Shown here: positions 1 to 8,982 of the stretch, piece after piece | How the letters are laid out: each line of letters opens with the position of its first letter | How positions within the stretch are numbered: the first letter of the stretch is position 1 | Source: Streptomyces sp. GKU 895 | GTDB taxonomy: Bacteria > Actinomycetota > Actinomycetes > Streptomycetales > Streptomycetaceae | Assembly (NCBI GenBank): GCA_002027195.1 | Contig: MWJO01000007.1 | Coordinates: 1-64,000 of the forward strand | Reading direction: 5' to 3' | Length of the DNA: 64,000 nucleotides | Translations under genes and position numbers: made by a program | The notes under the pieces: generated by a model | The model's input: only the letters and a program-made list of their open reading frames with translations | Database searches by the model: none | Told to the model about the DNA's origin: nothing

Positions 1-78
1 TTCGCGCGGGGCGGTTCACCTCGCCCGCGACTTTCTCCTGCGCCGCCAGCCGGCCACGAACTCCCGAGGACACGCCCC

Positions 79-845
79 ATGACACTCCCGGCCCCGGACT
101 CCGAGGTCTTCTCCTGCGACGTGTACATCTCCGAGGAGGAACGCGCCGTCGTGAACGGTGACCTCGTGCCGCAGGCGGAGGACGACGTCCCGGTGCACGA
201 GGCGGTCCTGAACCTCCTGCACGACTACGCCCGCGAGCGCGACACCGTCGTCCGGGCAGCCGTCAACGACCGGTCGAGCGGCGAGAGTTTCCTGCTCGAC
301 GTCCTGCCCGACGGTTCCAGCCGACTGTCCGCACCGTCCGACGACCCGCTCACGCCGGCAGCCGCCCCGGCTGCGCACGACGCCGCACTCCCCCCAGCGC
401 TGCCGACCGTGTCACCACCATCCAACGGCACGCGCACACCGACCAGTTGGACCAGGCCCTGCTGCTGGCCACCGCGCTACGCGAACACCTCACCGGCAGA
501 TACGAGGCCGCACATCCCTACGCCCTGGAGGCCAGAGCCCTGGAGGCCTACCTCGCCCACCTCTGCGGCATTCCCCGCCAGGCCACGCTGCTGGCACTGG
601 CCGTGGCCCGCGTACGCTGCCAGCACGCCGACCCGCGGGCAGCCGACGACGTGGCGCGGGCGACGGCGGCCTGGAGCCTGCTGGAGGATGAGCAGCCGGT
701 CCGCTCACACGGCACGGAACTGCTGAACATGTGGCAGCGGCTGGGCGACCAGGGCCTGGTACCCGATGCCCATGCCCCTCTGGTGCGGTACGTCGGAGAG
801 CGGATGCACACGCCGCCCCGTGCCTACGCCGCGCAGACCCTGTAG
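79..845 (+). pseudogene. hypothetical protein split by a -1 frameshift at a C6 run
   Basis: Two coding segments in different frames look like one gene. Positions 79 to about 390 (frame 1) begin MTLPAPDSEVF and reach about residue 105. From about 395 to 845 frame 3 gives a continuous helical protein (LREHLTGRYEAAHPYALEAR onward), and that frame is open back through the end of the first segment. The junction lies at six C residues (390-395). Reading one base twice there (-1) joins the two segments into one protein of about 255 residues. A GAGGAC ribosome-binding site precedes the ATG. No family was recognised. The indel may be a mutation, an assembly error, or programmed slippage (C CCC CCA fits the slippery form). 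Segments seen directly; fusion inferred. Confidence 0.6.
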
Positions 846-874
846 AGCCCGTAGTCCGTCACGGCATCGATCCC

Positions 875-927
875 CCGTCACCGCATCCGTCTCACCGCAT
901 CCGTCTCACCGCATCCGTCTCACCGCA
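875..927. repeat. 14-bp tandem repeat, about 3.7 copies
   Basis: The unit CCGTCTCACCGCAT repeats head to tail at 887-900, 901-914 and 915-927, with a shorter first copy at 875-886. It lies in the gap between the frameshifted hypothetical gene and the sigma factor gene. Function unknown. Confidence 0.85.
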
Positions 928-1033
928 GCGTCGTCACCACGCCCATCGTCCCGCGTCCATCGGACGACCATCGGCCTGCCATCGCCAGGCAACACCTTCA
1001 GGTGCTCCACCACTTGACTCAGGAGCACCCACC

Positions 1034-1591
1034 ATGCAGCAGCACGTCATCGGATCGACCGGGTCCGCGTCAGCAGAGGAAAGGGCGCTGCTCGACCTCT
1101 ACCAGGCCCACACCAGAGACCTCTACGCCTACGTCCTGCGCTTGGTCGGCGGCGACGCCTACCGAGCGGAGGACGTCGTCCAGGAGGCTCTCCTGCGCTG
1201 CTGGGCCAAGCGCAATCTCGCCGACACCCAGACCATGCAGGTGAGACCGTGGCTGTTTCGCGTGGCACGCAACCTGGTCATCGACGAGTACCGCGCCCGC
1301 TCGTTGCGCCCCCTCGAGATCAGCAGTACGGCGACCTGGCTCAAGGACGTCGACAGCGACTGCCGTGAGATCGAACGCATGTTGGCCGCCCTGGATCTCC
1401 ACGAGGCCCTGGCGGATCTCGCCCCGCTCCATCAGGAGGCGCTGCGCGCCACCTACCTGGACGAACTCAGTGTGCAGCAGGCCGCTACCGCGCTGGGCAT
1501 ACCCCCGGGGACGGTCAAGTCACGGGTCCACTACGCCTTGCGTCATCTGCAGACCACGATGCGCACACGCGACGAGGCGAGCGCTGCATGA
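1034..1591 (+). CDS. ECF-type RNA polymerase sigma factor
   Basis: This 185-residue protein is an extracytoplasmic-function sigma factor that would direct RNA polymerase to alternative promoters. Region 2 (about residues 20-90) contains LYAYVLRLVGGDAYRAEDVVQEALLR-type core binding sequence and the WLFRVARNLVIDEYR segment. Region 4 (about 125-175) ends with the helix-turn-helix VQQAATALGIPPGTVKSR. The ATG at 1034 is chosen because AGGAG lies at 1021-1025 and nearly all family members begin close to region 2. No anti-sigma gene is adjacent: the next gene is a SARP in the same direction 146 bp downstream. The trigger is therefore unknown. Confidence 0.9.
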   Translation: MQQHVIGSTGSASAEERALLDLYQAHTRDLYAYVLRLVGGDAYRAEDVVQEALLRCWAKRNLADTQTMQVRPWLFRVARNLVIDEYRARSLRPLEISSTATWLKDVDSDCREIERMLAALDLHEALADLAPLHQEALRATYLDELSVQQAATALGIPPGTVKSRVHYALRHLQTTMRTRDEASAA

Positions 1592-1737
1592 GGGTCGGTG
1601 CGAGCCGCCTGCAAGGGCTCGGCAAGTGACTTCCAAGACGCCGTCAAGTACGCCTCCCAAGCTGTGGGACAGCCCGGGAAATCCGCCGCACGTGTTCTTC
1701 CGGGTGCGTTTTCTGCCCGCGATGGAGGATTTCTTCG

Positions 1738-2640
1738 ATGAACCACCTGCGTTTCTCAGTACTGGGCCCTGTGCGCGCCTGGAACAGAGCTGGGGAGATC
1801 AAGCTGGGCCCACCCCAGCAGCAGGCGGTGCTGGCCGCACTGATCCTTGCCGAGGGGACCCCGGTGTCCGTCGGCGCCCTGGCGGACGCCATCTGGGCCG
1901 GCTCCGCCCCCGCCACGGCCGTCGGCACGATACGCACGCATGTCTACCGGCTGCGCCGGGCACTGGAGCCGGGCTGCACCTCGGCGTCGTCCGCCATCCG
2001 CTCGCGGGGTGACAACTACTCCCTGGCCACTACGGCACACAACTGCGATCTCCTGGCGTTCAGATCGCTGACGTCGAAGGCGGAGAAGGCTCGGTGGGAA
2101 GGCTGCCTCCAGGATGTCACCCGCCATCTGCGCCACGCGCTGGCTCTGTGGCAGGGCGAAGCGCTGCAGGGGCTCGGAGGGCCACGGGCCGACGCGCACC
2201 GGCACGTCCTGGAACATCTCCGCCTCCAGGCCCAGACCGACCGGCTCGCCGCGGAACTGGAACTCGGAAGCGCCACTGCGGCAGCGCTCGACCTGCAACA
2301 ACTCGTCGCGCGACACCCCTTCGACGAACACCTGCGGAAACTCCTCATGCTCGCCCTCTACCGATCGGGGCGGCAGGCGGCAGCGCTGGCGGTCTACGGT
2401 GAAGCGCAACGGATCCTGGCCCGAGAACTCGGCGTCGACCCAGGCCCCGAACTCCAGGAAACGCACCACCGTGTCCTACGGGCCGACCCCACCCTGCTGC
2501 ACACGGCAGAAACGCCGGCTGCCTCCCCCACCGCGCCGGTGCAGACGTGCGCGGGGATCCCGCCCACAGCGCCGCGGGACAGACCTGCTCTGCCGGTACC
2601 TCGCCGCAAACGCGTGCGGTGCGCGGGACTCACCACCTGA
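1738..2640 (+). CDS. SARP-family transcriptional activator (AfsR/DnrI/RedD type)
   Basis: A 300-residue Streptomyces antibiotic regulatory protein. Residues 1-95 are an OmpR-like winged helix (FSVLGPVRAW start, VSVGALADAIW and TIRTHVYRLRRALEPG recognition segment). Residues about 100-245 are the bacterial transcriptional activation domain of TPR-like helices ending ARELGVDPGPELQETHHRVL. There is no ATPase domain, so it is a short SARP. GGAGGA precedes the ATG at 1738. SARPs usually activate secondary-metabolite genes, but no biosynthetic cluster lies next to it here, so the target is unknown. Confidence 0.92.
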   Translation: MNHLRFSVLGPVRAWNRAGEIKLGPPQQQAVLAALILAEGTPVSVGALADAIWAGSAPATAVGTIRTHVYRLRRALEPGCTSASSAIRSRGDNYSLATTAHNCDLLAFRSLTSKAEKARWEGCLQDVTRHLRHALALWQGEALQGLGGPRADAHRHVLEHLRLQAQTDRLAAELELGSATAAALDLQQLVARHPFDEHLRKLLMLALYRSGRQAAALAVYGEAQRILARELGVDPGPELQETHHRVLRADPTLLHTAETPAASPTAPVQTCAGIPPTAPRDRPALPVPRRKRVRCAGLTT

Positions 2641-2674
2641 TCAGCCGGGGGAAGCCGCGTTCCCTTCGGAATGT

Positions 2675-2695
2675 CAGGAACCTGTTGGGTTCCTG
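2675..2695. promoter_or_regulatory. 8-bp inverted repeat upstream of the two-component operon
   Basis: CAGGAACC (2675-2682) and GGTTCCTG (2688-2695) form a perfect inverted repeat with a 5-base loop between the SARP stop and the response-regulator start. It could be an operator of the two-component system or a weak terminator. Confidence 0.4.
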
Positions 2696-2771
2696 TTGTC
2701 CTCTGGTGCCCGCTTGCCCGGTTCCGCGGCAGCGGTCAGATATGGGCCCTCGCGGTTCCTACGATGACCGC

Positions 2772-3506
2772 ATGTGCGCGTATGTGGTGCTCGCCGACGA
2801 CGATCCCAAGCAGGCCGATCTCATCCGGCGCTATCTGGAGCGGGAAGGTCATGCCGTCGGGGTCGTCCACGACGGGCGGGCCGCCCTGGAGGAGATCCGG
2901 CGGCGGATGCCGGATCTCGTGGTGCTGGACTGGATGATGCCCCGCGTGGACGGGCTCGACGTGTGCCGGGTGCTGCGCGCGGAGTCCGATGTGCCGGTCC
3001 TGATGCTCACCGCGCGCGCCGAGGAGGACGACCTGCTGCTCGCTCTCGATCTGGGCGCGGACGACTACATGACCAAGCCTTTCAGCCCGCGCGAGTTGGT
3101 CGCCCGTGTGCGGACCCTGTTGCGGCGGGCCGGCCGCGCGGGCGCTTCGCGTGCCGGGCAGGACGAGTCGGTGTTCGTCGTGGGACCGCTCGTGGTCGAT
3201 CCCGGGCGGTTCGAGGTGCGGGTGGACGGACGACTGACCGAGTGCACTCCCGGCGAGTTCCGGGTGCTGGAGGTGCTGGCGGCGGCTCCGGGGCGGGTGT
3301 TCACCAGGAAGCAGATACTCGAGCACCTGCACGGCATCGACCGGTACGTGACGACCCGCACGGTCGACGGGCATGTCATGAATCTGCGGCGCAAGATCGA
3401 GCCTGATCCCGCCCGGCCGGCCTTGCTGCTCACGGTGTACGGAGTCGGCTACAAGGTCGCCGATGTCCGCTCCCCCGCTGACGAGGACGGCCTTCGTGCC
3501 CCGTGA
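2772..3506 (+). CDS. OmpR/PhoB-family response regulator
   Basis: A 244-residue DNA-binding response regulator. The receiver domain (1-120) has acidic residues D9-D11, phospho-acceptor D53 in LDWMMP, T80 and K102 in DDYMTKPFSP. The C-terminal winged helix (about 140-232) contains TPGEFRVLEVLA, the TTRTVDGHVMNLRRKIEPD recognition helix and the YGVGYK hairpin. The ATG at 2772 is chosen because it begins the receiver core directly. An open frame extends upstream but does not look like protein. Its stop overlaps the kinase gene start, so the pair is one operon and a cognate phosphorelay is very likely. Confidence 0.95.
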   Translation: MCAYVVLADDDPKQADLIRRYLEREGHAVGVVHDGRAALEEIRRRMPDLVVLDWMMPRVDGLDVCRVLRAESDVPVLMLTARAEEDDLLLALDLGADDYMTKPFSPRELVARVRTLLRRAGRAGASRAGQDESVFVVGPLVVDPGRFEVRVDGRLTECTPGEFRVLEVLAAAPGRVFTRKQILEHLHGIDRYVTTRTVDGHVMNLRRKIEPDPARPALLLTVYGVGYKVADVRSPADEDGLRAP

Positions 3507-5277
3507 CCTGCCGCTGCGCAGCAGTCTGCGGTCGCGGCTGCTGGGGCTGTCCGCGCTGGTCTCGCTGTGCTCGATCGTCGCGACGGCCTGGCTGGTCGTC
3601 AGCCTCACCGCGGTGGCCATCGGACGCGAACAGGGGCAGGTCCTCGCCGACGACGCCCGGATCTACGACACGCTCGTGGGGTACGCGGCCACCCATCCCG
3701 ACTGGAATGACGTCGGGCCGACGGTGCACGCCCTGTCCCGACAGACCGGTCGGCGCATCACGTTGACTGACGAGGCCCGGCACCCGCTGGCAGACTCCGG
3801 GGCGGCGGGGACGCTGCCGTCGAAGGCGTCGGCGACGGTCGACGCGCTTGCCGTGGACAGCGCGCTTGCCCGGCCTGCCGCCGGTTCCTCCCCCGACCGT
3901 ATCGACCCCCGCGCGGTCGGCCCCTTCCGGCTGACCGGCCGGGAGCGGAACGATCTTGCGGCGCGGGCGTCTCGCATAGCGGCGTGCATGCGGGAGGGCG
4001 GGCCCGTGCAGGTGGTCGAGGTGACGCGGACACCGAACGGGCGGTCGCAGGTCGAGGTCGACGGCGCCGTCTTCGACACGGGGGACCGTTGCGGGGTCGA
4101 TGGGCTGCAACGTCGTACGCGTACGGAGGTCCGCGCTCTCACCCAGCTGGGCGGGCTCGTCAACGACTGCCTCGGCGGGCGGCATGCCGCCCCGGTACGG
4201 CTGGCCGACGATCTGACATGGACCCCCGCCGACGTGCGCGGCGCCCCCGACACCCGTGCCGTGACGGCCTGTCTGGCCACCGCCCGGCGCGAGCAGCTCG
4301 ACCCCTATGTGGCGCCGCCCGCGCTGCTCTTCGCCACCGCGCCCGACCGGAAGATCGCCACGTTCTTCGACCTGTCCGGCGCCAACCGCATGCGGATCGT
4401 CGGCGTGACCGTCGCGGTGCTCCTGACCACCGTGACGGTCACCTTCGTCGCGGGCACCCGTATGGTGCGGCCGCTGCGGGCGCTGACCGGGGCCGCGCAG
4501 CGGATGGCGGACGGCGACCAGAGCGCGCGGGTCGAGGTGGCCGGTGACGACGAGTTCGGCAGGCTCGCCGCGGCGTTCAACCTGATGGCGAGCAGACGGC
4601 AGGAACTGGAGCAGCTGCGGCGGGCGTTGGTCAGCGACGTCGCCCACGAGCTGCGGGCGCCGGTCAGCAACGTCAGAGGCTGGCTGGAGGCCGTCGAGGA
4701 CGGTGTCGTACCCGCCGACGAGAGCCTCGTCTCCTCGCTGCTGGAGGAGGCGATGCTGTTGCAGCACATCATCGACGACCTGCGTGACCTGTCGGCGGCG
4801 GATGCCGGCGCGCTCGAACTGCACCCGGAGGACGTCGACGCGGCCGCGGTGCTCGGCCAGGTCGCCCGCGCCCACCAGGGCAACGCCGGGTCGGCGGGGG
4901 TGGAGCTGCGGGTACGGGCCGAGGCGGGGCTCGTGCTGTGTGCCGATCCGATGCGGCTGCGGCAGGCGGTCGGAAACCTCGTGTCCAATGCCGTACGGCA
5001 CACACCGGCGGGTGGCACGGTCGCCCTCTCCGCGGAGCGGGAGGGCGACCATGTGGTGTTCCGTGTCGCGGACACCGGGTCCGGCATCAGGGGTGAGGAT
5101 CTGCCGAAGGTCTTCGACCGGTTCTGGCGGGCGGAGAAGTCCCGGAGCCGGCAGAGCGGCGGCAGCGGACTGGGGTTGTCCATCGTCCGCAAACTGGCCG
5201 AGGCACACGGCGGCAGCGCGCAGGCGTCGAGCGTGGTCGGGGAAGGATCGGTGTTCTCGCTGCGGTTGCCTGGGTGA
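3463..5277 (+). CDS. membrane sensor histidine kinase
   Basis: A transmembrane histidine kinase of 604 residues from the ATG at 3463, or 593 from the GTG at 3496; both overlap the response-regulator gene. It has TM1 near residues 25-50, a large extracytoplasmic domain of about 250 residues with no recognised fold, and TM2 near 308-330. A HAMP linker follows, then HisKA with phospho-acceptor His395 in SDVAHELRAPVSN. The HATPase_c domain has N box RLRQAVGNLVSNAVRHT and glycine boxes DTGSGI and GGSGLGLS. It should phosphorylate the preceding regulator. The protease gene directly downstream is convergent, so not in this operon. The four-gene export operon beyond is a plausible target, by position only. 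Confidence 0.93.
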   Translation: MSAPPLTRTAFVPRDLPLRSSLRSRLLGLSALVSLCSIVATAWLVVSLTAVAIGREQGQVLADDARIYDTLVGYAATHPDWNDVGPTVHALSRQTGRRITLTDEARHPLADSGAAGTLPSKASATVDALAVDSALARPAAGSSPDRIDPRAVGPFRLTGRERNDLAARASRIAACMREGGPVQVVEVTRTPNGRSQVEVDGAVFDTGDRCGVDGLQRRTRTEVRALTQLGGLVNDCLGGRHAAPVRLADDLTWTPADVRGAPDTRAVTACLATARREQLDPYVAPPALLFATAPDRKIATFFDLSGANRMRIVGVTVAVLLTTVTVTFVAGTRMVRPLRALTGAAQRMADGDQSARVEVAGDDEFGRLAAAFNLMASRRQELEQLRRALVSDVAHELRAPVSNVRGWLEAVEDGVVPADESLVSSLLEEAMLLQHIIDDLRDLSAADAGALELHPEDVDAAAVLGQVARAHQGNAGSAGVELRVRAEAGLVLCADPMRLRQAVGNLVSNAVRHTPAGGTVALSAEREGDHVVFRVADTGSGIRGEDLPKVFDRFWRAEKSRSRQSGGSGLGLSIVRKLAEAHGGSAQASSVVGEGSVFSLRLPG

Positions 5278-5292
5278 GGGCTGCGGTGCCGG

Positions 5293-6360
5293 TCAGTCGG
5301 CGTGCTGGGCGGCCTCGTAGAGCGGGCGGGTGATCGTGGTCGTGAACTGCGGTCCGACCAGGTGGCGTTGGCAGGCCGGGGTGTCCGTGTCGGCGCAGAC
5401 CTCGCCGGCGGCGGTGAGGAAGGCGCTGTGGGTGTTGACGCCGACGACCGTGCCGAGGCCGCTCACCGGGTCGAAGCCGCTCATGCGGGGCCCGCCGCTG
5501 GCGCCGCCGCCCATCACACAGGCGGTGCCCCATTCGCCCCTGGGCTCGGGGAAGTCGGGCGTGCCGGGGTCCTCGCGGGCCGGTCCCGTGCAGTGGGCGA
5601 GGCGGGCGCCGGTGTACTCGGGCAGGCCCCCTCGCGCCGGGTCGGACGTGGAGCGGGGATAGCCGAACTCGTGCACCGTCCGGTCGCCGGGCCGGTCGAA
5701 GGCGATGCGCTGGGCGGCACCGACCACGTCCTGGACGGCGCGGCCGCGGGCGTCGGTGCCGAGGACGACGAACGCCTGGTCGTGACCGTCGTACGTACGC
5801 GAGTCGATCGCGTCGTAGTGCAGCCAGGTCGTGTCGGCCACGCCCAGCCTGCCGACGAACTTCCCGTACGGTGCGCGGCCGTCGCGGTAGCCGGGGACGA
5901 ACATCACGTTCGTCGTCCACCGGTTGTCCTCGCCGAGCAGGTTCGGGCTGTTCACGCAGTGCCCGCCCGTCACCACGGTACTGCGGTTGGCGCTCGTGAC
6001 GACGGTCGCGGTGCAGCTGGCGTCCTCGCCGTGGTCGGTGAAGAAGAGCCTGCCCACGGTCCGGGCAAGGGTGTCGGAACCGGTCCAGGGAGCCCCGTCC
6101 GGGCCGCTCTTCGGCGGCTGGTCGGGGGATGACGGTTCGGTGAGGGCGGCGATGCGGTCCGGGGTCCAGTAGTTCAGTACGGCTTGTTGCTGGGCGGCGG
6201 TGACCGCCTGGGGGTGGCGGGCGACGCCGTCGGTGGGCGGGGTGCTCGCGGAGGCCGGGGCGGACAGGGCAAGACCCATGGCGAGCGTCGCCGTGGCGAG
6301 GGCGAGCCCGCGACGCGGGGCGTTCTGGCGGCAGTCCGTGCAGTGGGAAGTCTCTGGCAT
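5293..6360 (-). CDS. secreted trypsin-like serine protease
   Basis: A 355-residue exported chymotrypsin-fold protease. An N-terminal signal peptide (RRGLALATATLAMGLALSAPASA, about residues 16-39) is followed by a short propeptide-like segment and the catalytic domain. The histidine motif reads VTGGHCV, a variant of TAGHC. The nucleophile region reads GGGASGGPRM, in which GDSGGP has become GASGGP. An aspartate near YDGHDQAFVVL is the likely third triad member. Several cysteines could form disulfides. It is transcribed toward the histidine kinase gene, with the stops 15 bp apart. Family assignment is firm; substrate unknown. The altered Asp before the catalytic Ser could affect S1 pocket or activation. 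Confidence 0.85.
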   Translation of the reverse strand: MPETSHCTDCRQNAPRRGLALATATLAMGLALSAPASASTPPTDGVARHPQAVTAAQQQAVLNYWTPDRIAALTEPSSPDQPPKSGPDGAPWTGSDTLARTVGRLFFTDHGEDASCTATVVTSANRSTVVTGGHCVNSPNLLGEDNRWTTNVMFVPGYRDGRAPYGKFVGRLGVADTTWLHYDAIDSRTYDGHDQAFVVLGTDARGRAVQDVVGAAQRIAFDRPGDRTVHEFGYPRSTSDPARGGLPEYTGARLAHCTGPAREDPGTPDFPEPRGEWGTACVMGGGASGGPRMSGFDPVSGLGTVVGVNTHSAFLTAAGEVCADTDTPACQRHLVGPQFTTTITRPLYEAAQHAD

Positions 6361-6505
6361 GGGGCGGGAGCGTAGGAAGGCGGCGTCGTGATGCTGTCGG
6401 CAACTGGTCGGGGACCTGTGCGTTCACGACAGCCGGCACGTGGGGTGGGCAGTCCCAACAGACCGGCAAGGGTTCCTGACGGCTTCCCGACACAGGGCGC
6501 GGACC

Positions 6506-7117
6506 ATGACGGCCATGACCCACCCCACCTTTCCTCTCCTCCTCCGCCGCCGCGTGCTCGGTGCGGCCGTCCTGCTGTCCGGCGCTCTCGTGCTCACCGG
6601 CTGCGGCGGTTCGGACGACGGCAGCTCCACGCGGCAGGACGTGGCGTCCCTGCACAGCGATGGCCCGACCGGCAAGGCAAGCGCCGGCGCGAGTACCGCG
6701 CCGGACCCGGACGCCGGCCGCCCCCAACTGCGCCTGGACAGTTCGGACGCGGAACGGGACCACTACTGGCACCTCTACGCCACCTGCCTGAAGGACCACG
6801 GGCACAAGATGCTCCCGCAGCGCGGCCCGGACTCCATCGACCAGACCGACCAGAGCCCCGAGGCCAAGGCCGCCACCAAGGCCTGCGCCGACAGACTGCC
6901 CCTGCAGCCGCCCGAGTTGGAGCGGTCGACGAATCCGCACTACGACGACGACTACCGCGCCTATGTGAAGTGCCTGAACCGCAAGGGACTCAAGGTCACC
7001 GCGCTGCCCGACAACTCGGGCTGGACGTACGACGGTCAGACCACGATGAGCCAGGCCCGCCAGACCGAGGTCGACAAGAGCTGCACCATGGAGGCCTTCG
7101 GTGGCAAGACGCGCTAA
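6506..7117 (+). CDS. membrane-anchored lipoprotein, first gene of an ABC export operon
   Basis: A 203-residue predicted lipoprotein. Its signal peptide LLLRRRVLGAAVLLSGALVLTGC ends in lipobox LTGC, followed by a Ser/Gly/Asp-rich linker. The mature part has paired cysteines (YATCLKDHGH, KACADRL, YVKCLNRKG, KSCTME) that could form two disulfides. ATG 6506 or ATG 6515 may be the start, since both precede the signal sequence. It overlaps the following gene, whose GTG at 7101 lies inside it. Translational coupling to the membrane-fusion protein suggests it assists that transporter, perhaps as a substrate sensor. No named family recognised. Confidence 0.8.
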   Translation: MTAMTHPTFPLLLRRRVLGAAVLLSGALVLTGCGGSDDGSSTRQDVASLHSDGPTGKASAGASTAPDPDAGRPQLRLDSSDAERDHYWHLYATCLKDHGHKMLPQRGPDSIDQTDQSPEAKAATKACADRLPLQPPELERSTNPHYDDDYRAYVKCLNRKGLKVTALPDNSGWTYDGQTTMSQARQTEVDKSCTMEAFGGKTR

Positions 7118-8180
7118 GGCCGCCGCCGCGCTGAGCGCCCTGCTGGTGGTGGGTGTCTCGGGTGCGGGGGCAGTGGTGTGGAGCGGCGCGCACTCGGGCG
7201 GGGACACCGAGGCCGCCGTCCCGCTGCGGGTGCGGACGGCGACGGTGACCCGGACCGACCTCTCCGACAGCCGCACCCTGCCGGGCACCTTGGGCTTCGG
7301 CAGAGCACATGTGCTGAAGGGCACCGGACAGGGCGTGGTCACCGCGCTGCCGAAGCCGGGTGCCCGTGCGGTCAGGGGCCAGGCCCTGTACCGGGTCGAC
7401 GACCGGCCTGTGCCGGTCTTCTTCGGCGCCACCCCGTTCTTCCGCACCCTGAGCAAGACGGGGGTGCGCGGCCATGACGTGAGTGTCCTCGGGGAGAACC
7501 TGCGGGCTCTCGGGTACGACACCGGCCCCGTCGGCGCTTCCCGGGACGACGGCGAGGAGTTCACCCCCGGGCTCGCCGCCGCGCTCAAGCGGTGGCAGCA
7601 CGACACCGGGCAGGACGCCACCGGCACCCTCGTCCCGGGCCGTGCCGTCGTGCTGCCCGGTGCGGTGCGGATCGACGCCGTACAGGCGCAGGTCGGCGAT
7701 CCTGCCGACGCCCCGCTGCTCACCTACACCTCGGCCGCGAAGTCCGTCACCGTGCCGGTGGAAGCCACCGACGTAGGGACCATCAAGGCCGGCGCCAAGG
7801 CGCAGATCACGCTGCCCGACGGCAGGTCGGTCATGGGCACCGTCAGGGCGCTCGGGCGCACCGTGCAGGGCGGCGGCGCCCAGGAGGCGGCGGCGCAGAC
7901 CGGGCCGGCCACCGTCGACGTGAGCGTCGTACCGGACCGGGCGGCGGACGTGGGCGCTCTGGACGCGGCGGCGGTGCAGGTCAGGTTCGACACGACCGCC
8001 CGCAAGGGGGTGCTCGCCGTCCCGGTGAGCGCGCTGCTCGCCCTGCGCGAGGGCGGGTACGCCCTGCAACGCCCGGACGGGACGCTGGTCGCCGTGCGGA
8101 CGGGCATGTTCGCGGGCGGCCTCGTCGAGGTGAGCGGCAAAGGGCTGGCCGAGGGCAGCAAGGTGGTGACGGCCTCGTGA
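7101..8180 (+). CDS. periplasmic-adaptor-like protein with peptidoglycan-binding domain
   Basis: A 359-residue protein with an N-terminal membrane anchor ([21 protein letters not shown]). A barrel-sandwich-like segment ([25 protein letters not shown]), a PG_binding_1-like repeat ([13 protein letters not shown] through [16 protein letters not shown], about 130-175) and a beta-barrel end follow ([25 protein letters not shown]). This is the architecture of actinobacterial fusion proteins paired with MacB-type ABC exporters. The start is GTG 7101, which overlaps the lipoprotein stop; its own stop overlaps the ATPase start (GTGA at 8177). It probably couples the transporter to the cell wall. Confidence 0.85.
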   Translation: MARRAKAAAALSALLVVGVSGAGAVVWSGAHSGGDTEAAVPLRVRTATVTRTDLSDSRTLPGTLGFGRAHVLKGTGQGVVTALPKPGARAVRGQALYRVDDRPVPVFFGATPFFRTLSKTGVRGHDVSVLGENLRALGYDTGPVGASRDDGEEFTPGLAAALKRWQHDTGQDATGTLVPGRAVVLPGAVRIDAVQAQVGDPADAPLLTYTSAAKSVTVPVEATDVGTIKAGAKAQITLPDGRSVMGTVRALGRTVQGGGAQEAAAQTGPATVDVSVVPDRAADVGALDAAAVQVRFDTTARKGVLAVPVSALLALREGGYALQRPDGTLVAVRTGMFAGGLVEVSGKGLAEGSKVVTAS

Positions 8181-8929
8181 CCGTTCCCGCCGCGCCTGTT
8201 CCTGCCGTTCCTGCTCCTGCCGTTCCTGTTCCTGCTCCTGCCGCGGAGCCCGTCCTCGTCCTCGACGAGGTCACCAAACGCCATCCCGGCGGTGTCACCG
8301 CCCTGGACCGGGTGTCGCTGCGCGTCGACGCGGGTGAACTCCTCGCCATCGTGGGCCCGTCCGGGTCCGGCAAGTCGACGCTGCTGCACATCATGGGCAC
8401 CTTGGACCGGCCGACGACCGGCACCGTCCGCGTGGGCGGGCACGACGTCCGCACACTGCGCGACCGTCAACTGTCCGCGCTGCGGGCACGGTCGCTGGGC
8501 TTCGTCTTCCAGCACTTCCACCTCAGCGACGGGCTGGACGCCACGGAGAACGTGGCCACCGGCCTGCTGTACGCCGGTGTCCCGCGCCGCGAGCGCCGGC
8601 CGCTGGCCCGGGAGGCACTGGACCGGGTGGGACTCGCGCACCGCCACGCACACCTCCCCCAGCAGTTGTCCGGGGGCGAGCGCCAGCGGGTCGCCATCGC
8701 GCGGGCCCTGGTCAACCGTCCCGCGCTGGTGCTGGCGGACGAGCCGACCGGGGCACTGGACGCGGCCAACGGCAAGGCCGTACTCGATCTGCTCGTCGAG
8801 CTGAACGCGCAGGGCACGACCATCGCCGTCATCACCCACGACCGGGACATCGCGGCCCGGCTGCCGCGCAGGGTGGAGTTGCGTGACGGCCGTATCACCG
8901 ACGACGTGTGCGAGGTGAGTGCCGTATGA
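8177..8929 (+). CDS. ABC transporter ATP-binding protein (MacB/LolD class)
   Basis: A 250-residue ABC ATPase. Walker A is [10 protein letters not shown]-loop FVFQHFHL, signature [15 protein letters not shown], Walker [13 protein letters not shown] and H-loop ITHD. The 20 or so N-terminal residues form a Pro/Ala/Val repeat encoded by repeated CCTGCCGTT/CCTGCTCCT units, unusual for the family. The GTG start at 8177 overlaps the previous stop. It energises the permease encoded just downstream. Substrate unknown; related systems export lipoproteins, peptides or drugs. Confidence 0.95.
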   Translation: MTVPAAPVPAVPAPAVPVPAPAAEPVLVLDEVTKRHPGGVTALDRVSLRVDAGELLAIVGPSGSGKSTLLHIMGTLDRPTTGTVRVGGHDVRTLRDRQLSALRARSLGFVFQHFHLSDGLDATENVATGLLYAGVPRRERRPLAREALDRVGLAHRHAHLPQQLSGGERQRVAIARALVNRPALVLADEPTGALDAANGKAVLDLLVELNAQGTTIAVITHDRDIAARLPRRVELRDGRITDDVCEVSAV

Positions 8930-8982
8930 GGCGTACGGCTGCTGTTTGTGAGGTGAGTGCCGTATGACGCGTACGGCTGCTG
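8912..8982. repeat. 33-bp direct duplication spanning an ABC stop/start junction
   Basis: Positions 8912-8944 and 8950-8982 match in 32 of 33 bases (period 38). The unit holds the end of the ATPase gene, its ATGA junction and the first codons of the permease. The single difference (G8930 versus C8968) lies just after the ATG. A tandem duplication of the junction is the simplest explanation. Confidence 0.9.
8926..8967 (+). CDS. 13-codon minicistron created by the junction duplication
   Basis: The ATG at 8926 overlaps the ATPase stop (ATGA) and reads [13 protein letters not shown] before a TGA that overlaps the permease ATG at 8964. It therefore keeps stop-start coupling through the duplicated segment. 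The last residues repeat the C-terminus of the ATPase. It is probably a by-product rather than a functional peptide, but it may set the amount of permease made. Confidence 0.5.
   Translation: MRRTAAVCEVSAV

Noticed and set aside
3430..5208. 592-codon frame antisense to the histidine kinase
   Set aside because: The kinase has full domain evidence; the antisense frame has none.
5087..7723. Very long minus-strand open frame
   Set aside because: It runs antisense through the kinase, protease, lipoprotein and fusion-protein genes and its translation is Arg/Pro-rich without domains. GC-rich third positions create such shadows.
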